A stretch of DNA of 64,000 nucleotides from Lysobacter panacisoli (GTDB taxonomy: Bacteria > Pseudomonadota > Gammaproteobacteria > Xanthomonadales > Xanthomonadaceae): assembly GCF_009765165.1 (NCBI RefSeq), contig NZ_VLNU01000001.1, positions 1,968,501 through 2,032,500 of the forward strand, given 5' to 3'. The notes under the pieces were generated by a model. The model was not told the origin of the DNA. It ran no database searches and saw nothing but the letters and a program-made list of their open reading frames with translations. Shown piece by piece: positions 9,454-18,873 of the stretch (positions are counted from its first letter, which is position 1; every line of letters begins with the position of its first letter). Both the position numbers and the translations under genes were made by a program.

Positions 9454-9484
9454 AAAAAAACCGCCGGGAGACCGGCGGTTTTTC
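9454..9484. terminator. Bidirectional intrinsic terminator between waaA and tolC
   Basis: A 7-bp GC stem (CCGCCGG at 9461-9467, CCGGCGG at 9472-9478) with the 4-base loop GAGA. It is flanked by a run of seven A on the left and TTTTTC on the right, so a U-tract follows the hairpin on both strands. It ends the waaA transcript on the plus strand and the pcm-tolC transcript on the minus strand. Confidence 0.9.
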
Positions 9485-9510
9485 TTGTTGCTGCGACTGA
9501 CCGCGTGCGA

Positions 9511-10935
9511 TCAGTTCTGCGTCGGCACGTCGCTCGACGGCAGCTGCGCTTCGGTGTTGGCGGTGAGCAGACGGTTCACGTCCTGCACATCGGCCACGTC
9601 GAGCGTGCCGGCGGCCTGTTCCAGCAGCAGGCGGTTCTGCAGGTGGTTGTAGCGCGCGCGGGCGTACTCGAGCTGCGCGGTGAACAGGTTGTTCTGGTTC
9701 TGCAGGACGTCCAGCACGGTGCGGGTGCCGACTTCCAGGCCGACCTGCGACGCGTCGTACGCGCTCTGTGCCGAGACCAGCGCCAGACGGCGCGCTTCCA
9801 CTTCGCTGATGCTCGCCACCAGGGTCTGGTAGGCGTTGCGGGTGTTGCGCACGAGGCCGCGCTTCTGCTGCTCCAGCTCGTCGGAGGCGACGTCGCGACG
9901 CGCCAGCGCCTGACGCACGCCCGACTGGGTCGCGCCGCCGGAGTAGATCGGCACCGACAGGGTCAGGCCGACGCTCGGGCCGAAGCTGCGGCTGTCGAGG
10001 TCGCGCGAGATGTCGCGCACGACGCTGTCGCCCCAGCTTTCGTTGTCGCCGTAGCTGCCGTTGAAGTACAGGCGCGGCCAGTGGCCGGCGCGTGCGGTCT
10101 GCACGTCGGCCTCGGTCGAGGCGACCTGCAGTTCCTTGGCGCGCAGCGCGGGGTTGTTGTCGATCGCGGTCTGCACCCAGCCTTCGGCGTCGCGCGTTTC
10201 CGGCAGTGACGGCTGGAAGTCCTTCGGCAGGCCCTTCACGTTGCGGACCTGCTGACCGGTGATCTCGGCCAGTGCCTGGTAACGGTCCTCGACCTCGTTG
10301 CGGGCGAGGATCGTGTTGGCGCGTGCGCGGTCGTACTGGGCGCGCGCTTCGTGCACGTCGGTGATCGGCGCAAGGCCGACTTCCAGGCGCTTGGACGCGT
10401 AGTCGAACTGCTTCTTCAGCGCGGCTTCGGCGGCTTCGGCGGCGGCCAGCGATTCCAGGCCGATCAGCACGTCGAAGTAGGCGGCCGAGGTGCGGGTGAT
10501 CAGGTCATTGCCGGCGGCGAGCAGCTGGAAGTCGCTGGCTTCGCTGAGCGCCTTGGCGCTCTTGTGGCGGGTGAAGTTGGCGCGGTCGTAGACCATCTGG
10601 CTCAGGCGCACTTCGGTGCCGCGCGAGGTGGTCTCCGATTCGCTGTTGCCGCCGCTGAGCGTGCCGTCGGCGTTGAGCGAAGCGTCGCCGCGCTCGTAGT
10701 TGCGCGCCTTGCTGATCGAGGCGGTGCCGTCGATCTGCGGCAGCATCGCTGCGCGCGTCTGCACCGAACCTTCGCGGATGGCGAGGCGGTTGGATTCGGC
10801 TGCCTGGAGTTGCGGGTCGCTTCCGCGTGCCAGCTCGTAGGTCTGCAGGAGGTCTTCGGCGGAGGCCGTGGCCGGCAGCAAAGCCGAAAGGCTCACGGCG
10901 GCGGCGAGGGCGATGACGAGCGGGCGGCGGATCAT
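9511..10935 (-). CDS. tolC: TolC family outer membrane channel protein
   Basis: A 474-residue outer membrane efflux protein. Residues 1-26 are a signal peptide cut after ATASA. The mature protein begins EDLLQTYELARGSDPQLQAAESNRLAIRE, the usual TolC opening, and shows the internal duplication of long helices, with the second half starting near ALRAKELQVASTEADVQTARAGHWPRLYFNGSYG. Length and the AYQTLVASISEVEARRLALVSAQSAYDA helix fit TolC of type I secretion and RND pumps. It follows pcm on the same strand with a 67-bp gap. It could be the outer membrane partner of the two-gene RND pump 1.6 kb away, which has no TolC of its own; that pairing is inference. Confidence 0.92.
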   Translation of the reverse strand: MIRRPLVIALAAAVSLSALLPATASAEDLLQTYELARGSDPQLQAAESNRLAIREGSVQTRAAMLPQIDGTASISKARNYERGDASLNADGTLSGGNSESETTSRGTEVRLSQMVYDRANFTRHKSAKALSEASDFQLLAAGNDLITRTSAAYFDVLIGLESLAAAEAAEAALKKQFDYASKRLEVGLAPITDVHEARAQYDRARANTILARNEVEDRYQALAEITGQQVRNVKGLPKDFQPSLPETRDAEGWVQTAIDNNPALRAKELQVASTEADVQTARAGHWPRLYFNGSYGDNESWGDSVVRDISRDLDSRSFGPSVGLTLSVPIYSGGATQSGVRQALARRDVASDELEQQKRGLVRNTRNAYQTLVASISEVEARRLALVSAQSAYDASQVGLEVGTRTVLDVLQNQNNLFTAQLEYARARYNHLQNRLLLEQAAGTLDVADVQDVNRLLTANTEAQLPSSDVPTQN

Positions 10936-11002
10936 GCGAGGTCCTTGTCCGTTTTACGTTCTTGTTGAACCGCCCGCGTTCGGCGCGGGCGTGTGGGGGG
11001 CG

Positions 11003-11659
11003 TCAGAACTGGAACGTCGGAGCGGGGGCCGCTCCGACGAGGTAGGGCAGATCGGTTTCGAACAACGATTGGATGCGCACTCCGTTGACATCGTTGCGCA
11101 CCAGCACCGCTTCCATCGCCGGCGAGCGGCCGCGCACGATGAACATGCGGCCGCCGGGCTGCAGCCAGTCGACGAAACGCTGCGGGATGGTGTCGACGGC
11201 GCCGGTCACGAGGATCGCGCTGAAGCGGCGGTCGGTCGTCCAGGTCAGGGCGTCGGCATGGATCACCTGTGCGTTGCCGACGGCCTGTTCGGCCAGCGCG
11301 GCGCGTGCGGCGTCGGCCAGGTCGGCGTGGCGCTCCAGGCTGATGACTTCGCGCGCCAGGCGGCCGGCGCAGGCGGTCAGGTAGCCGGAGCCGGTGCCGA
11401 TCACGAGCACGTCGTCGCCGGGTTCGAACGCGATGCCCTGCAGGGCACGTCCTTCGATCACCGGCTTCATGGCGAACTCCCCGTGGCCCAGCGGCAGGGC
11501 GAGGTCGCTGTAGGCGAGGTTGCGGTGCGCCGGGGCGATGAAGGCCTCGCGCGGCAGGGTCGCCATCACCTCGAGCACGCGCGGGTCGAGCACGTCCCAG
11601 GGACGTACCTGCTGTTCGACCATCAGTTCGCGTGCCTTGTCGTAATCCATCGTGCTCAT
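11003..11659 (-). CDS. pcm: Protein-L-isoaspartate O-methyltransferase family protein
   Basis: A 218-residue SAM-dependent methyltransferase of the PCMT family, which repairs isoaspartyl residues in aged proteins. The SAM-binding motif I reads VLVIGTGSGYLTACAGRLA, and AILVTGAVDTIPQRFVDWLQPGGRMFIV follows as the motif II-III region. The start at MSTMDYDKARELMVEQQVRPWDV is chosen because the frame upstream is arginine-rich and unlike the family. It lies directly upstream of tolC in the same direction, as in other xanthomonads to my knowledge. The family is certain, but some members next to tolC lack typical Pcm activity, so the exact substrate is less sure. Confidence 0.8.
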   Translation of the reverse strand: MSTMDYDKARELMVEQQVRPWDVLDPRVLEVMATLPREAFIAPAHRNLAYSDLALPLGHGEFAMKPVIEGRALQGIAFEPGDDVLVIGTGSGYLTACAGRLAREVISLERHADLADAARAALAEQAVGNAQVIHADALTWTTDRRFSAILVTGAVDTIPQRFVDWLQPGGRMFIVRGRSPAMEAVLVRNDVNGVRIQSLFETDLPYLVGAAPAPTFQF

Positions 11660-11789
11660 CGGGGGAAAATCTCGCGCGGAAGACCGCGAATTGTAACGGT
11701 TCCGGCCGCAAGGGCCGTCGCGGGCGCGGCGCACAGGATGGCGGCGCGGCCGCGGACGGGCTGAGTGCCAGAAGTAACCAAGACGGATG

Positions 11790-12500
11790 TCATCGGCGCG
11801 ACGCCGGGGTGCGGGACGGTCGCGCCGGCGCGCGGTCGTGCACCCCGAAGGCGCGCAGGAACAGCTCCACCGCCGCGGCCAGGTGGGCCTCGATCTCGTC
11901 CTCCGCCGGCGCCGGTCCGCCGAACACCAGGCAGGCGTGGGGCTCGCCCTTGAGCAGTGAGAAGAACTGCCCGGCTGCGCGCGGCACGTCGGCGATGTTC
12001 AACTCGCCCGCGGCGATACGGCGCTCGAGCAGCGCGGCGAAGTCGGCCTGCACCCGCATCGGGCCGGCCTCCCAGAACAGCTTGGGCAGGTCGGAACCGG
12101 CCATCTGCGGCGAACACAGCATGCGGTGGCCGGCGACGGCCTCCGGCGCAGTGACCATCGCGTAGAACGCGCGGGCGATTTCCATCAGCCGTTCCCGCAG
12201 CGGCGTACCCGGCGCGGGCTCGAACAGCGATGAGGGCAGCGATAGGTCGCAATGCGACTCCACCGCCGCCACGAACAGCGCGTCCTTGTCGCCGAAATGG
12301 CTGTAGACGGTCAGCTTGGAGACGCCGGCTTCGGCGGCGATCTGGTCCATGCTGGCGCCGTAACCGTGGAGGGTGAACATCCGTTTGGCCGCTTCAAGAA
12401 TGGCGGCGCGCTTGCCCAGATCCTTGGGCCGGCCGGGACCGGCGGATTTCGTACTGGCAGCCGGCCGGGGCGTGGCTGCGGACTGGCGTGAAGCGGTCAT
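11790..12500 (-). CDS. TetR/AcrR family transcriptional regulator
   Basis: A 236-residue one-component regulator. After a basic, alanine/proline-rich N-terminal tail of about 25 residues, a TetR helix-turn-helix is clear: GKRAAILEAAKRMFTLHGYGASMDQIAAEAGVSKLTVYSHFGDKDALF. The C-terminal ligand-binding domain is of the AcrR C-terminal type. It is divergent from the RND adaptor-permease pair, with 77 bp between the starts, the standard layout for a local repressor of an efflux operon. It probably represses its own promoter and the pump, and is released when a pump substrate binds. The inducer is unknown. Confidence 0.88.
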   Translation of the reverse strand: MTASRQSAATPRPAASTKSAGPGRPKDLGKRAAILEAAKRMFTLHGYGASMDQIAAEAGVSKLTVYSHFGDKDALFVAAVESHCDLSLPSSLFEPAPGTPLRERLMEIARAFYAMVTAPEAVAGHRMLCSPQMAGSDLPKLFWEAGPMRVQADFAALLERRIAAGELNIADVPRAAGQFFSLLKGEPHACLVFGGPAPAEDEIEAHLAAAVELFLRAFGVHDRAPARPSRTPASRR

Positions 12501-12577
12501 GCGGCAATACTAGACTAATGAGTTCGATATTTATACAGTACCGAAAGGTACATTAATTAACCTCCGAGGTCTCCGCA
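12501..12577. promoter_or_regulatory. Divergent promoter region with a palindromic operator for the TetR-RND pair
   Basis: A 77-bp gap, unusually AT-rich for this window, between the two divergent starts. It holds a perfect inverted repeat GTACC-GAAA-GGTAC at 12538-12551 and a second palindrome TTAATTAA just after it. An operator of this size between a TetR gene and its target is what the family normally uses. The Shine-Dalgarno candidate ACCTCCGAGG lies shortly before the adaptor ATG. The -10 and -35 boxes are not clear enough to place. Confidence 0.5.
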
Positions 12578-13690
12578 ATGCGCAGCCGACTCCCCGCCGC
12601 TGCCCACCGCGCCGCTGTCGCGCTGCTCGGTCTTTCGACCTTGTTATTGGGGGCCTGCAGTGGCCAGGCCAAGCCCGAGGAAGCGGCCCGTCCGGTCCTG
12701 GTGACCCACCCCGTCGCGTCCGACCACACCGCCACGGCGTTCGCCGGCGAAGTCCGTGCGCGTGAGGAAAGCCCGCTGTCGTTCCGCGTGGGCGGCAAGC
12801 TGATCGAACGACGCGTCGAGGTCGGCGACCACGTGCGCAAGGGACAAGTGCTGGCCGTGCTCGATCCGGGCGACCTGCAGGCGCAAGCGCGCGCCGCGCA
12901 GGCGCAACTGGCGGCCGCCGAAGCCGAACTCGGCCGCGCCCGCGCCGATCAGGCCCGCTTCGGCAAACTCGCCGGCGAACAACTGGTCAGCCGCTCCACG
13001 CTGGATGCGCAGAACGCCGCCGCGACCGCGGCGCAGGGCCAGGTCAATGCCGCGCGCGCCGAACTCGAAGTCGCCCGCAACCAGGCCGAATACTCGCAAC
13101 TGCGCGCCTCGCGCGATGGCGTGATCGCGGCGCGCCAGGCCGAAGCCGGGCAGGTCGTGGCCGCCGGCCAGAGCGTGTTCTCGCTCGCAGCCGATGGCGT
13201 GCGCGAAATCGCCTTCGCCGTGCCCGAAGGCATGGTCGCTTCGATCAAGCCCGGCCAGCCGGTGCAGGTGGAATCGTGGTCGCAGACCGGCAAGCGCTGG
13301 AACGGCCGCATCCGCGAGATCTCGCCCGCAGCCGATCCCGCGTCGCGCACCTACGCCGCGCGCGTCACCGTCGATGCGCCGGCCGACGCGCTCGAACTGG
13401 GCCAGAGTGCGCGCGTGTTCCTGCCGACCGACGGCAACGGCGGTCTGAGCGTGCCGATCGCCGCGCTCCAGCGCGAAGGCGGCCAGCCCGCAGTGTTCGT
13501 GGTCGATGCGAAATCGTCGACCGTGAACCTCAAGCCGGTGCAGATCGGTGCGTTTGGGGAAGACCGCGTGCCGGTGAAGAGCGGCCTCTCTGCGGGCGAC
13601 TGGGTGGTCGCGGCTGGTGGCCACCTGCTGCGCAACGGACAGAAGGTGCAGCCGGTCGATCGCGACAACCGTCCCATCAGCATGAAGTGA
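12578..13690 (+). CDS. RND efflux periplasmic adaptor subunit (lipoprotein)
   Basis: A 370-residue AcrA/MexA-type membrane fusion protein. A lipobox LLGAC with Cys27 marks it as an inner-membrane-anchored lipoprotein. The barrel-sandwich half-motifs are visible: ESPLSFRVGGKLIERRVEVGDHVRKGQVLAVLDPGD, and after the coiled-coil hairpin (about residues 95-160, alanine/glutamate-rich) SQLRASRDGVIAARQAEAGQVVAAGQSVFSL. The beta-barrel and membrane-proximal domains follow. It should bridge the permease to a TolC channel. The permease gene follows after 177 bp that contain a palindromic repeat; the pair lacks an outer membrane gene. Confidence 0.92.
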   Translation: MRSRLPAAAHRAAVALLGLSTLLLGACSGQAKPEEAARPVLVTHPVASDHTATAFAGEVRAREESPLSFRVGGKLIERRVEVGDHVRKGQVLAVLDPGDLQAQARAAQAQLAAAEAELGRARADQARFGKLAGEQLVSRSTLDAQNAAATAAQGQVNAARAELEVARNQAEYSQLRASRDGVIAARQAEAGQVVAAGQSVFSLAADGVREIAFAVPEGMVASIKPGQPVQVESWSQTGKRWNGRIREISPAADPASRTYAARVTVDAPADALELGQSARVFLPTDGNGGLSVPIAALQREGGQPAVFVVDAKSSTVNLKPVQIGAFGEDRVPVKSGLSAGDWVVAAGGHLLRNGQKVQPVDRDNRPISMK

Positions 13691-13751
13691 GCGACGCCGG
13701 TCACCGGGATGCTGACCATGCAACGCAAGGTCTGGTCCCGCCCGGTACCCA

Positions 13752-13793
13752 CGCCCTTCTCCCGCTTGCGGGGGAAGGGAACGGGATGGGGGA
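13752..13793. repeat. Palindromic GGGAGAGGG-family repeat, single degenerate copy
   Basis: Between the RND adaptor and permease genes sits an inverted repeat: CCTTCTCCCGC, loop TT, GCGGGGGAAGG, followed by an AACGGGATGGGGGAGAG tail. The arm and tail resemble the elements at 28853-29009 and 51822-51940. It has no U-tract, so it is more likely a dispersed repeat than a terminator; it could still stabilise the adaptor mRNA end. Confidence 0.65.
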
Positions 13794-13867
13794 GAGCGCC
13801 GGCAGTGCGTGAAGCGCCGCGCCTTCTCCGTCAGCAACGAAGATCCAGGAACTGAGCCCACGCCCCC

Positions 13868-16800
13868 ATGCGCTTCAACCTCTCCGAATGGGCGCTGCGC
13901 CATCGCAGCCTGATCGTCTACGCGATGCTGGTGATGGCGATCGCCGGCGCGTTCTCGTACCTGCGGCTGGGGCGCAGCGAAGATCCATCCTTCACCTTCA
14001 AGGTGATGGTGATCCGCACGCTGTGGCCGGGCGCGACTGCGGAAGAAGTGTCGCGGCAGGTCACCGAGCGCGTCGAGAAGAAACTGATGGAGACCGGCCA
14101 GTACGAGTTCATCCGCTCGTACTCGCGCGCCGGCGAATCTCAGGTGATGTTCGTCGCCAAGGATTCGCTGCGCTCCAAGGACATCGGGCCGCTGTGGTAC
14201 CAGGTGCGCAAGAAGATCGGCGATATCCGCCCGACGCTGCCGAGCGATGTGGTCGGGCCGTTCTTCAACGACGAATTCGGTGACACCTTCGGCAACATCT
14301 ACGCGCTGACCGGCAAGGGTTTCGACTACGCCGTGCTCAAGGACTACGCCGAGCGCGTGCAGCTGGCGCTGCAGAAGCAGCCCGACGTGGGCAAGATCGA
14401 GCTGTTCGGCGTGCAGGACGAGAAGGTCTGGGTCGAGCTGTCGAACGTGAAGCTGGCCACGCTCGGCGTGCCCGCGGCGGCCGTGCAGCAGGCGCTGGAC
14501 GAGCAGAACGCGATGGTACCCGCCGGCTTCTTCGAGACCGGCAGCACGCGCGTGCCGCTGCGCGTGGGCGGCAAGTTCACCTCGGTCGACGAGATCCGCG
14601 AGTTCCCGATCCGCGTCGGCGACCGCACGTTCCGACTCGGCGACGTCGCCGACGTGCGCCGCGGATTCTCCGATCCGCCGGCGCCACGCATGCGCTTCAT
14701 GGGTGAGGACGCCATCGGGATAGGCGTTGCGATGAAGGAAGGCGGCGACATCCTCAAACTCGGCAAGACGCTGGAAGTCGAGTTCGCCAACCTGCAGAGA
14801 ACGCTGCCCGCCGGCATGGAGCTGCGCAAGGTCGCCGACCAGCCCGCGGCCGTGACCGAGTCGGTCGGCGAGTTCGTGCGCGTGCTGTCGGAAGCCGTCG
14901 CCATCGTGCTGCTGGTGAGCTTCTTCTCGCTCGGCCTGCGCACCGGCTTCGTGGTCGCGCTGTCGATCCCGCTCGTGCTGGCGATGACCTTCGCCGTGAT
15001 GGATCTGTTCGGCGTCGGCCTGCACAAGATCTCGCTGGGCGCGCTGGTGCTGGCGCTGGGCCTGCTCGTCGACGACGCGATCATCGCGGTGGAGATGATG
15101 GCCATCAAGATGGAGCAGGGCTTCAGTCGCCTCAAGGCCGCTGCGTTCGCGTGGGACAGCACCGCGTTCCCGATGCTCACCGGCACCCTGATCACCGCCG
15201 CCGGCTTCCTGCCCATCGCCACGGCCAAGTCGAGCACCGGCGAGTACACGCGCTCGCTGTTCGAAGTGGTGACGATCGCGCTGATCGTGTCGTGGATCGC
15301 CGCGGTGGCGTTCATTCCGTACCTGGGTGACAAACTGCTGCCCGACTACGGCCATGCCGCGAAGCCGCCGAAGCCAGGATCGCTGCCCGCGCGCTGGTAC
15401 GCGTTCCGCGAGCGCGTCGCCAGCCGCTTCCCCGCGCTGCACGATTACATCGCGCCCAAGCCGCCCATCGACGGACACGCGCACGATCCGTACGCGTCCA
15501 AGTTCTACGTGAAGTTCCGCGAGTGGGTGACGTTCTGCGTGCGCCGACGCTGGCTGGTGATCGCGGTGACCGCCGCTGCGTTCGTCGCGTCGGTGTTCCT
15601 GTTCCGCTTCGTGCCGCAGCAGTTCTTCCCGGATTCCACGCGCCCCGAGCTGATGGTCGACATGGAGCTGGCCGAAGGCAGTTCGCTGCGTGCGACCACC
15701 ACGCAGGCACAGCGACTGGAGAAGATCCTCGCCACGCGCAAGGACCTGGCCAATTACGTCGCATACGTCGGTACCGGTTCGCCGCGCTATTACCTGCCGC
15801 TCGACCAGCAGCTGCCGGCGGCGAACTTCGCCCAGTTCGTGCTCACGCCGAAGGATCTGGAATCGCGCGAGGAAATCCGTCGCTGGCTGATCGAGGACGT
15901 GTTCCAGCGCTTCCCCGAGCTGCAGATGCGCGTCACGCGCCTGGAGAACGGGCCGCCGGTCGGCTACCCGGTGCAGTTCCGCGTGTCGGGCGAGCACATC
16001 GACCGCGTGCGTGCGATCGCCTACCAGGTGCAGAAGAAGATCCGCACCAATCCGCACGTGGTCAACGTGAACCTGGACTGGGACGAGCCGAACAAGGTCG
16101 TGCGTCTGGTCGTCGACCAGGAACGCGCACGCGCGCTGGGCGTGAGCTCGGCGCACCTGGCGCAGTTCCTGTCGAGTTCGCTGTCGGGCTCGCACATCAG
16201 CACCTATCGCGAAGGCAACGAACTGGTCGAGATGCTGCTGCGCGGCCCCGCCGAGGAACGCCTGCGCCTGGACATGCTCGGCAGCCTGATGGTGCCGACC
16301 GCGAACAACCGCAGCGTCCCGCTCACGCAGATCGCCACGCTCGACTACGGTTTCGAGGAAGGCATCATCTGGCACCGCGACCGCCAGCCGACCATGACCG
16401 TGCGCGCCGACATCTACGACGGCACGCAGCCGGCCACGGTCACCGCGCAGATCTCGCCGACGCTGGACGACCTGCGCGCGCAGCTGCCGTATGGCTACTC
16501 GATCGACATTGGCGGTAGCGTCGAGGATTCCGGGCGCGGCCAACGGTCCATCGTCGCCGGCATGCCGCTGTTCCTGTTCGTGGTGTTCACCCTGCTGATG
16601 CTGCAGTTGCGCAGCTTCACGCGCAGTTTCATGGTGCTGTTGACCGCGCCGCTGGGACTGATCGGCGTGACGCTGTTCCTGCTGGTGTTCCGCGTGCCGT
16701 TCGGCTTCGTCGCGATGCTCGGCACGATCGCGCTGGCGGGCATGATCATGCGCAACTCGGTGATCCTGGTCGACCAGATCGAACACGACATCGGCGAAGG

Positions 16801-17032
16801 CGCGCAGCCGTGGCAGGCGATCGTCGAGGCGACGGTGCGTCGCTTCCGTCCGATCGTGCTGACCGCGCTGGCGGCGATCCTCGCGATGATCCCGCTGTCG
16901 CGCAGCGCGTTCTTCGGGCCGATGGCGGTGGCGATCATGGGCGGCCTGACGGTCGCCACCTTCCTGACGCTGCTGTTCCTGCCGGCGCTGTACGCGGCGT
17001 GGTTCCGGGTGAAGGCGCCGCAGGCGACGTGA
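13868..17032 (+). CDS. RND efflux permease subunit (AcrB family)
   Basis: A 1054-residue inner-membrane proton antiporter. It has the RND layout: a first transmembrane helix (SLIVYAMLVMAIAGAFSYL), a large periplasmic loop, helices 2-6 with the proton-relay aspartates in GALVLALGLLVDDAIIAVE, a second periplasmic loop and helices 8-12 ending near residue 1045. The full length and the paired D-D argue that it is active. Sequence in the porter domain (SRSEDPSFTFKVMVIRT-like opening) resembles the less-studied HAE1 pumps with two-gene operons, not AcrB itself. It likely exports hydrophobic or amphiphilic drugs with the upstream adaptor and a TolC. Substrate range cannot be predicted here. Confidence 0.93.
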   Translation: MRFNLSEWALRHRSLIVYAMLVMAIAGAFSYLRLGRSEDPSFTFKVMVIRTLWPGATAEEVSRQVTERVEKKLMETGQYEFIRSYSRAGESQVMFVAKDSLRSKDIGPLWYQVRKKIGDIRPTLPSDVVGPFFNDEFGDTFGNIYALTGKGFDYAVLKDYAERVQLALQKQPDVGKIELFGVQDEKVWVELSNVKLATLGVPAAAVQQALDEQNAMVPAGFFETGSTRVPLRVGGKFTSVDEIREFPIRVGDRTFRLGDVADVRRGFSDPPAPRMRFMGEDAIGIGVAMKEGGDILKLGKTLEVEFANLQRTLPAGMELRKVADQPAAVTESVGEFVRVLSEAVAIVLLVSFFSLGLRTGFVVALSIPLVLAMTFAVMDLFGVGLHKISLGALVLALGLLVDDAIIAVEMMAIKMEQGFSRLKAAAFAWDSTAFPMLTGTLITAAGFLPIATAKSSTGEYTRSLFEVVTIALIVSWIAAVAFIPYLGDKLLPDYGHAAKPPKPGSLPARWYAFRERVASRFPALHDYIAPKPPIDGHAHDPYASKFYVKFREWVTFCVRRRWLVIAVTAAAFVASVFLFRFVPQQFFPDSTRPELMVDMELAEGSSLRATTTQAQRLEKILATRKDLANYVAYVGTGSPRYYLPLDQQLPAANFAQFVLTPKDLESREEIRRWLIEDVFQRFPELQMRVTRLENGPPVGYPVQFRVSGEHIDRVRAIAYQVQKKIRTNPHVVNVNLDWDEPNKVVRLVVDQERARALGVSSAHLAQFLSSSLSGSHISTYREGNELVEMLLRGPAEERLRLDMLGSLMVPTANNRSVPLTQIATLDYGFEEGIIWHRDRQPTMTVRADIYDGTQPATVTAQISPTLDDLRAQLPYGYSIDIGGSVEDSGRGQRSIVAGMPLFLFVVFTLLMLQLRSFTRSFMVLLTAPLGLIGVTLFLLVFRVPFGFVAMLGTIALAGMIMRNSVILVDQIEHDIGEGAQPWQAIVEATVRRFRPIVLTALAAILAMIPLSRSAFFGPMAVAIMGGLTVATFLTLLFLPALYAAWFRVKAPQAT

Positions 17033-17044
17033 CGCGCGACGCCC

Positions 17045-17725
17045 TCAGGGCGTCCCGTTCTCGAGCTGGCGCCAGCCCCACGGCGGCGGTGGCGCGGGGA
17101 CGGGTTCGCTGAGATCGAACTCGACGCGGAACATGCGACCGGGGCGCGAGAGCTCGTAGATGAAACGCTCGCCCGGTTCGACTTCCATCGCCCACACGTT
17201 GGTGACGGAAACGTTGCGCTGCTCGCTAACGAACAGAGCTTTCGTCTGCTCGTCGGCGGGGAACACCTGACGCTTGGCCGAACCCGCCTTCACCGTGTCG
17301 CCGCCATACATCGTCAGCGGATCCTCGGTGCCGTCCTGGCGTCGATGGTCGTGCTTCAGGCGCAGGCCCGTCGCGGTGCGCGTGACGATCCACGTGCGCG
17401 AACGGTCGTCGCCGACCATAAGCGGAATGCGCACGGTGTCGGGCGTGCATTCGCGCACGTGCATGACCAGCGCCTTGCCCTCGAACGGACTCAGCCCGGC
17501 CGGCGTCGGCCGGTCGACGATGACGCGGCCCGCATACGCATGGCCGCACAGCGTCGAGAGGTTGCGGAAGAACGCATCGGTCGCCGGCATGGCGGTCGGC
17601 CGGGCCATCCCATTGGCGGACGCACCACTCGACGGCCCCGCATCGGTGGCGGGGTTGGAGCGGCACGCCGAAAGCGCGGCCAGCGAGGCGAGGATCAGAA
17701 CGGTCAGCCGGGGTGCGGTCGTCAT
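17045..17725 (-). CDS. Hypothetical lipoprotein
   Basis: A 226-residue protein that I do not recognise. The start MTTAPRLTVLILASLAALSAC gives a signal peptide with a lipobox ending at Cys21, so it should be lipidated. The mature part has a low-complexity Ala/Gly/Ser spacer and then a globular region with ALVMHVRECTPDTVRIPLMVGDDRSRTWIVTR and HRRQDGTEDPLTMYGGDT. The look of the latter suggests a beta-rich secreted domain. It is convergent with the RND permease gene, only 12 bp apart, and divergent in function from the leuB end that follows on the same strand. No function is proposed. Confidence 0.75.
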   Translation of the reverse strand: MTTAPRLTVLILASLAALSACRSNPATDAGPSSGASANGMARPTAMPATDAFFRNLSTLCGHAYAGRVIVDRPTPAGLSPFEGKALVMHVRECTPDTVRIPLMVGDDRSRTWIVTRTATGLRLKHDHRRQDGTEDPLTMYGGDTVKAGSAKRQVFPADEQTKALFVSEQRNVSVTNVWAMEVEPGERFIYELSRPGRMFRVEFDLSEPVPAPPPPWGWRQLENGTP

Positions 17726-17784
17726 GGGCCGCACGCTAGCCCGACGCGGACCGCCGCGCAATGCGACGGTTCCGCCCGAGGCGT

Positions 17785-18873
17785 TCAGTCGCGCAGGACC
17801 ACCGGCTGGCACTCCAGTTCCAGCTGCTCCAGCACCGCCGCGGTCGCGGCCCGGGTCCCCACGCCGCGGCCTGCCGGCGCAAGGTCCGCGGTGAACACAC
17901 CCGCATCGAGCGCGCCGTCCACGGCCTTCTCGACGCAGCGCGCCTCGGCCTCCAGGCCCAGCGAATGCCGCAACAGCAGCGCCGCGCTGAGGATGGTGGC
18001 GTACGGATTGGCGACGCCGAGCCCGGCGATGTCCGGCGCCGAACCGTGGATCGGCTCGTACAGGCCGACGCGTCCCGCCCCGAGCGACGCCGACGGCAGC
18101 AGCCCCAGCGAACCGGCCAGCATCGAGGCTTCGTCGGTCAGGATGTCGCCGAACATGTTTTCCGTAACGATCACGTCGTACTCACGCGGTTTTGCCAACA
18201 GGTGCATCGCCATCGAATCGACCAGCTGGTGTTCGAGCGTGATCTCCGGGAACTCGTCGCGCACCACGCGCGTGGCGACTTCGCGCCACAGCCGCGAGGT
18301 TTCCAGCACATTGGCCTTGTCGACCGACGTCACGTGGCCGCGTCGCGCGCGTGCCAGCGTGCAGGCATGGCGGACGACGCGTTCGATCTCGGCGACGGTG
18401 TACTCGCACAGGTCACTCGCCGCGTCGCCACGGCGTTGCTTGGCGCCGAAGTAGATGCCGCCGGTGAGCTCGCGCACGACCATCAGGTCCACGCCGGTGA
18501 GCAGGTGCGGCTTGATCGGCGACGCGCCCAGCGCGGCCGGATGCGGCTTCACCGGGCGCAGGTTCGCGTACAGGCCGAGCGCCTTGCGGATCGCAAGCAG
18601 GCCCTGTTCGGGGCGCACCTTCGCCTTCGGATCGGACCACTTCGGCCCGCCCACTGCACCCAGCAGAACCGCATCCGCGCGCTGTGCGGCGGCGAGCGTG
18701 TCCAGTGGAAGCGGCTCGCCGGTGGCGTCGATGGCCGCGCCGCCGATGAGCCTCTCTTCGAACGAGAACTGGTGTCCATAACGTTGCGCGACCGCGCGCA
18801 GCACCTGCACCGCGGCGGCGGTGACTTCCGGTCCGATGCCATCGCCCGGCAGGACGACGATCTCAGCTTGCAT
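17785..18873 (-). CDS. leuB: 3-isopropylmalate dehydrogenase
   Basis: A 362-residue NAD-dependent beta-decarboxylating dehydrogenase, the third step of leucine synthesis. It opens [21 protein letters not shown] and carries [10 protein letters not shown], the substrate-loop arginines in [31 protein letters not shown] and the metal/NAD region [29 protein letters not shown] followed by [19 protein letters not shown]. It is the last gene of the BCAA series. Its start overlaps the end of leuD by 11 bp, so translation is probably coupled. Only a short spacer separates its end from the hypothetical lipoprotein start. No terminator was found just after it. Confidence 0.97.
   Translation of the reverse strand: MQAEIVVLPGDGIGPEVTAAAVQVLRAVAQRYGHQFSFEERLIGGAAIDATGEPLPLDTLAAAQRADAVLLGAVGGPKWSDPKAKVRPEQGLLAIRKALGLYANLRPVKPHPAALGASPIKPHLLTGVDLMVVRELTGGIYFGAKQRRGDAASDLCEYTVAEIERVVRHACTLARARRGHVTSVDKANVLETSRLWREVATRVVRDEFPEITLEHQLVDSMAMHLLAKPREYDVIVTENMFGDILTDEASMLAGSLGLLPSASLGAGRVGLYEPIHGSAPDIAGLGVANPYATILSAALLLRHSLGLEAEARCVEKAVDGALDAGVFTADLAPAGRGVGTRAATAAVLEQLELECQPVVLRD

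Noticed and set aside
12644..16786. A 1380-residue open frame antisense to the RND adaptor and permease genes
   Set aside because: It is rich in His, Arg and Asp, has no recognisable domain and lies fully opposite two clear genes. Long antisense open frames are normal in GC-rich DNA.
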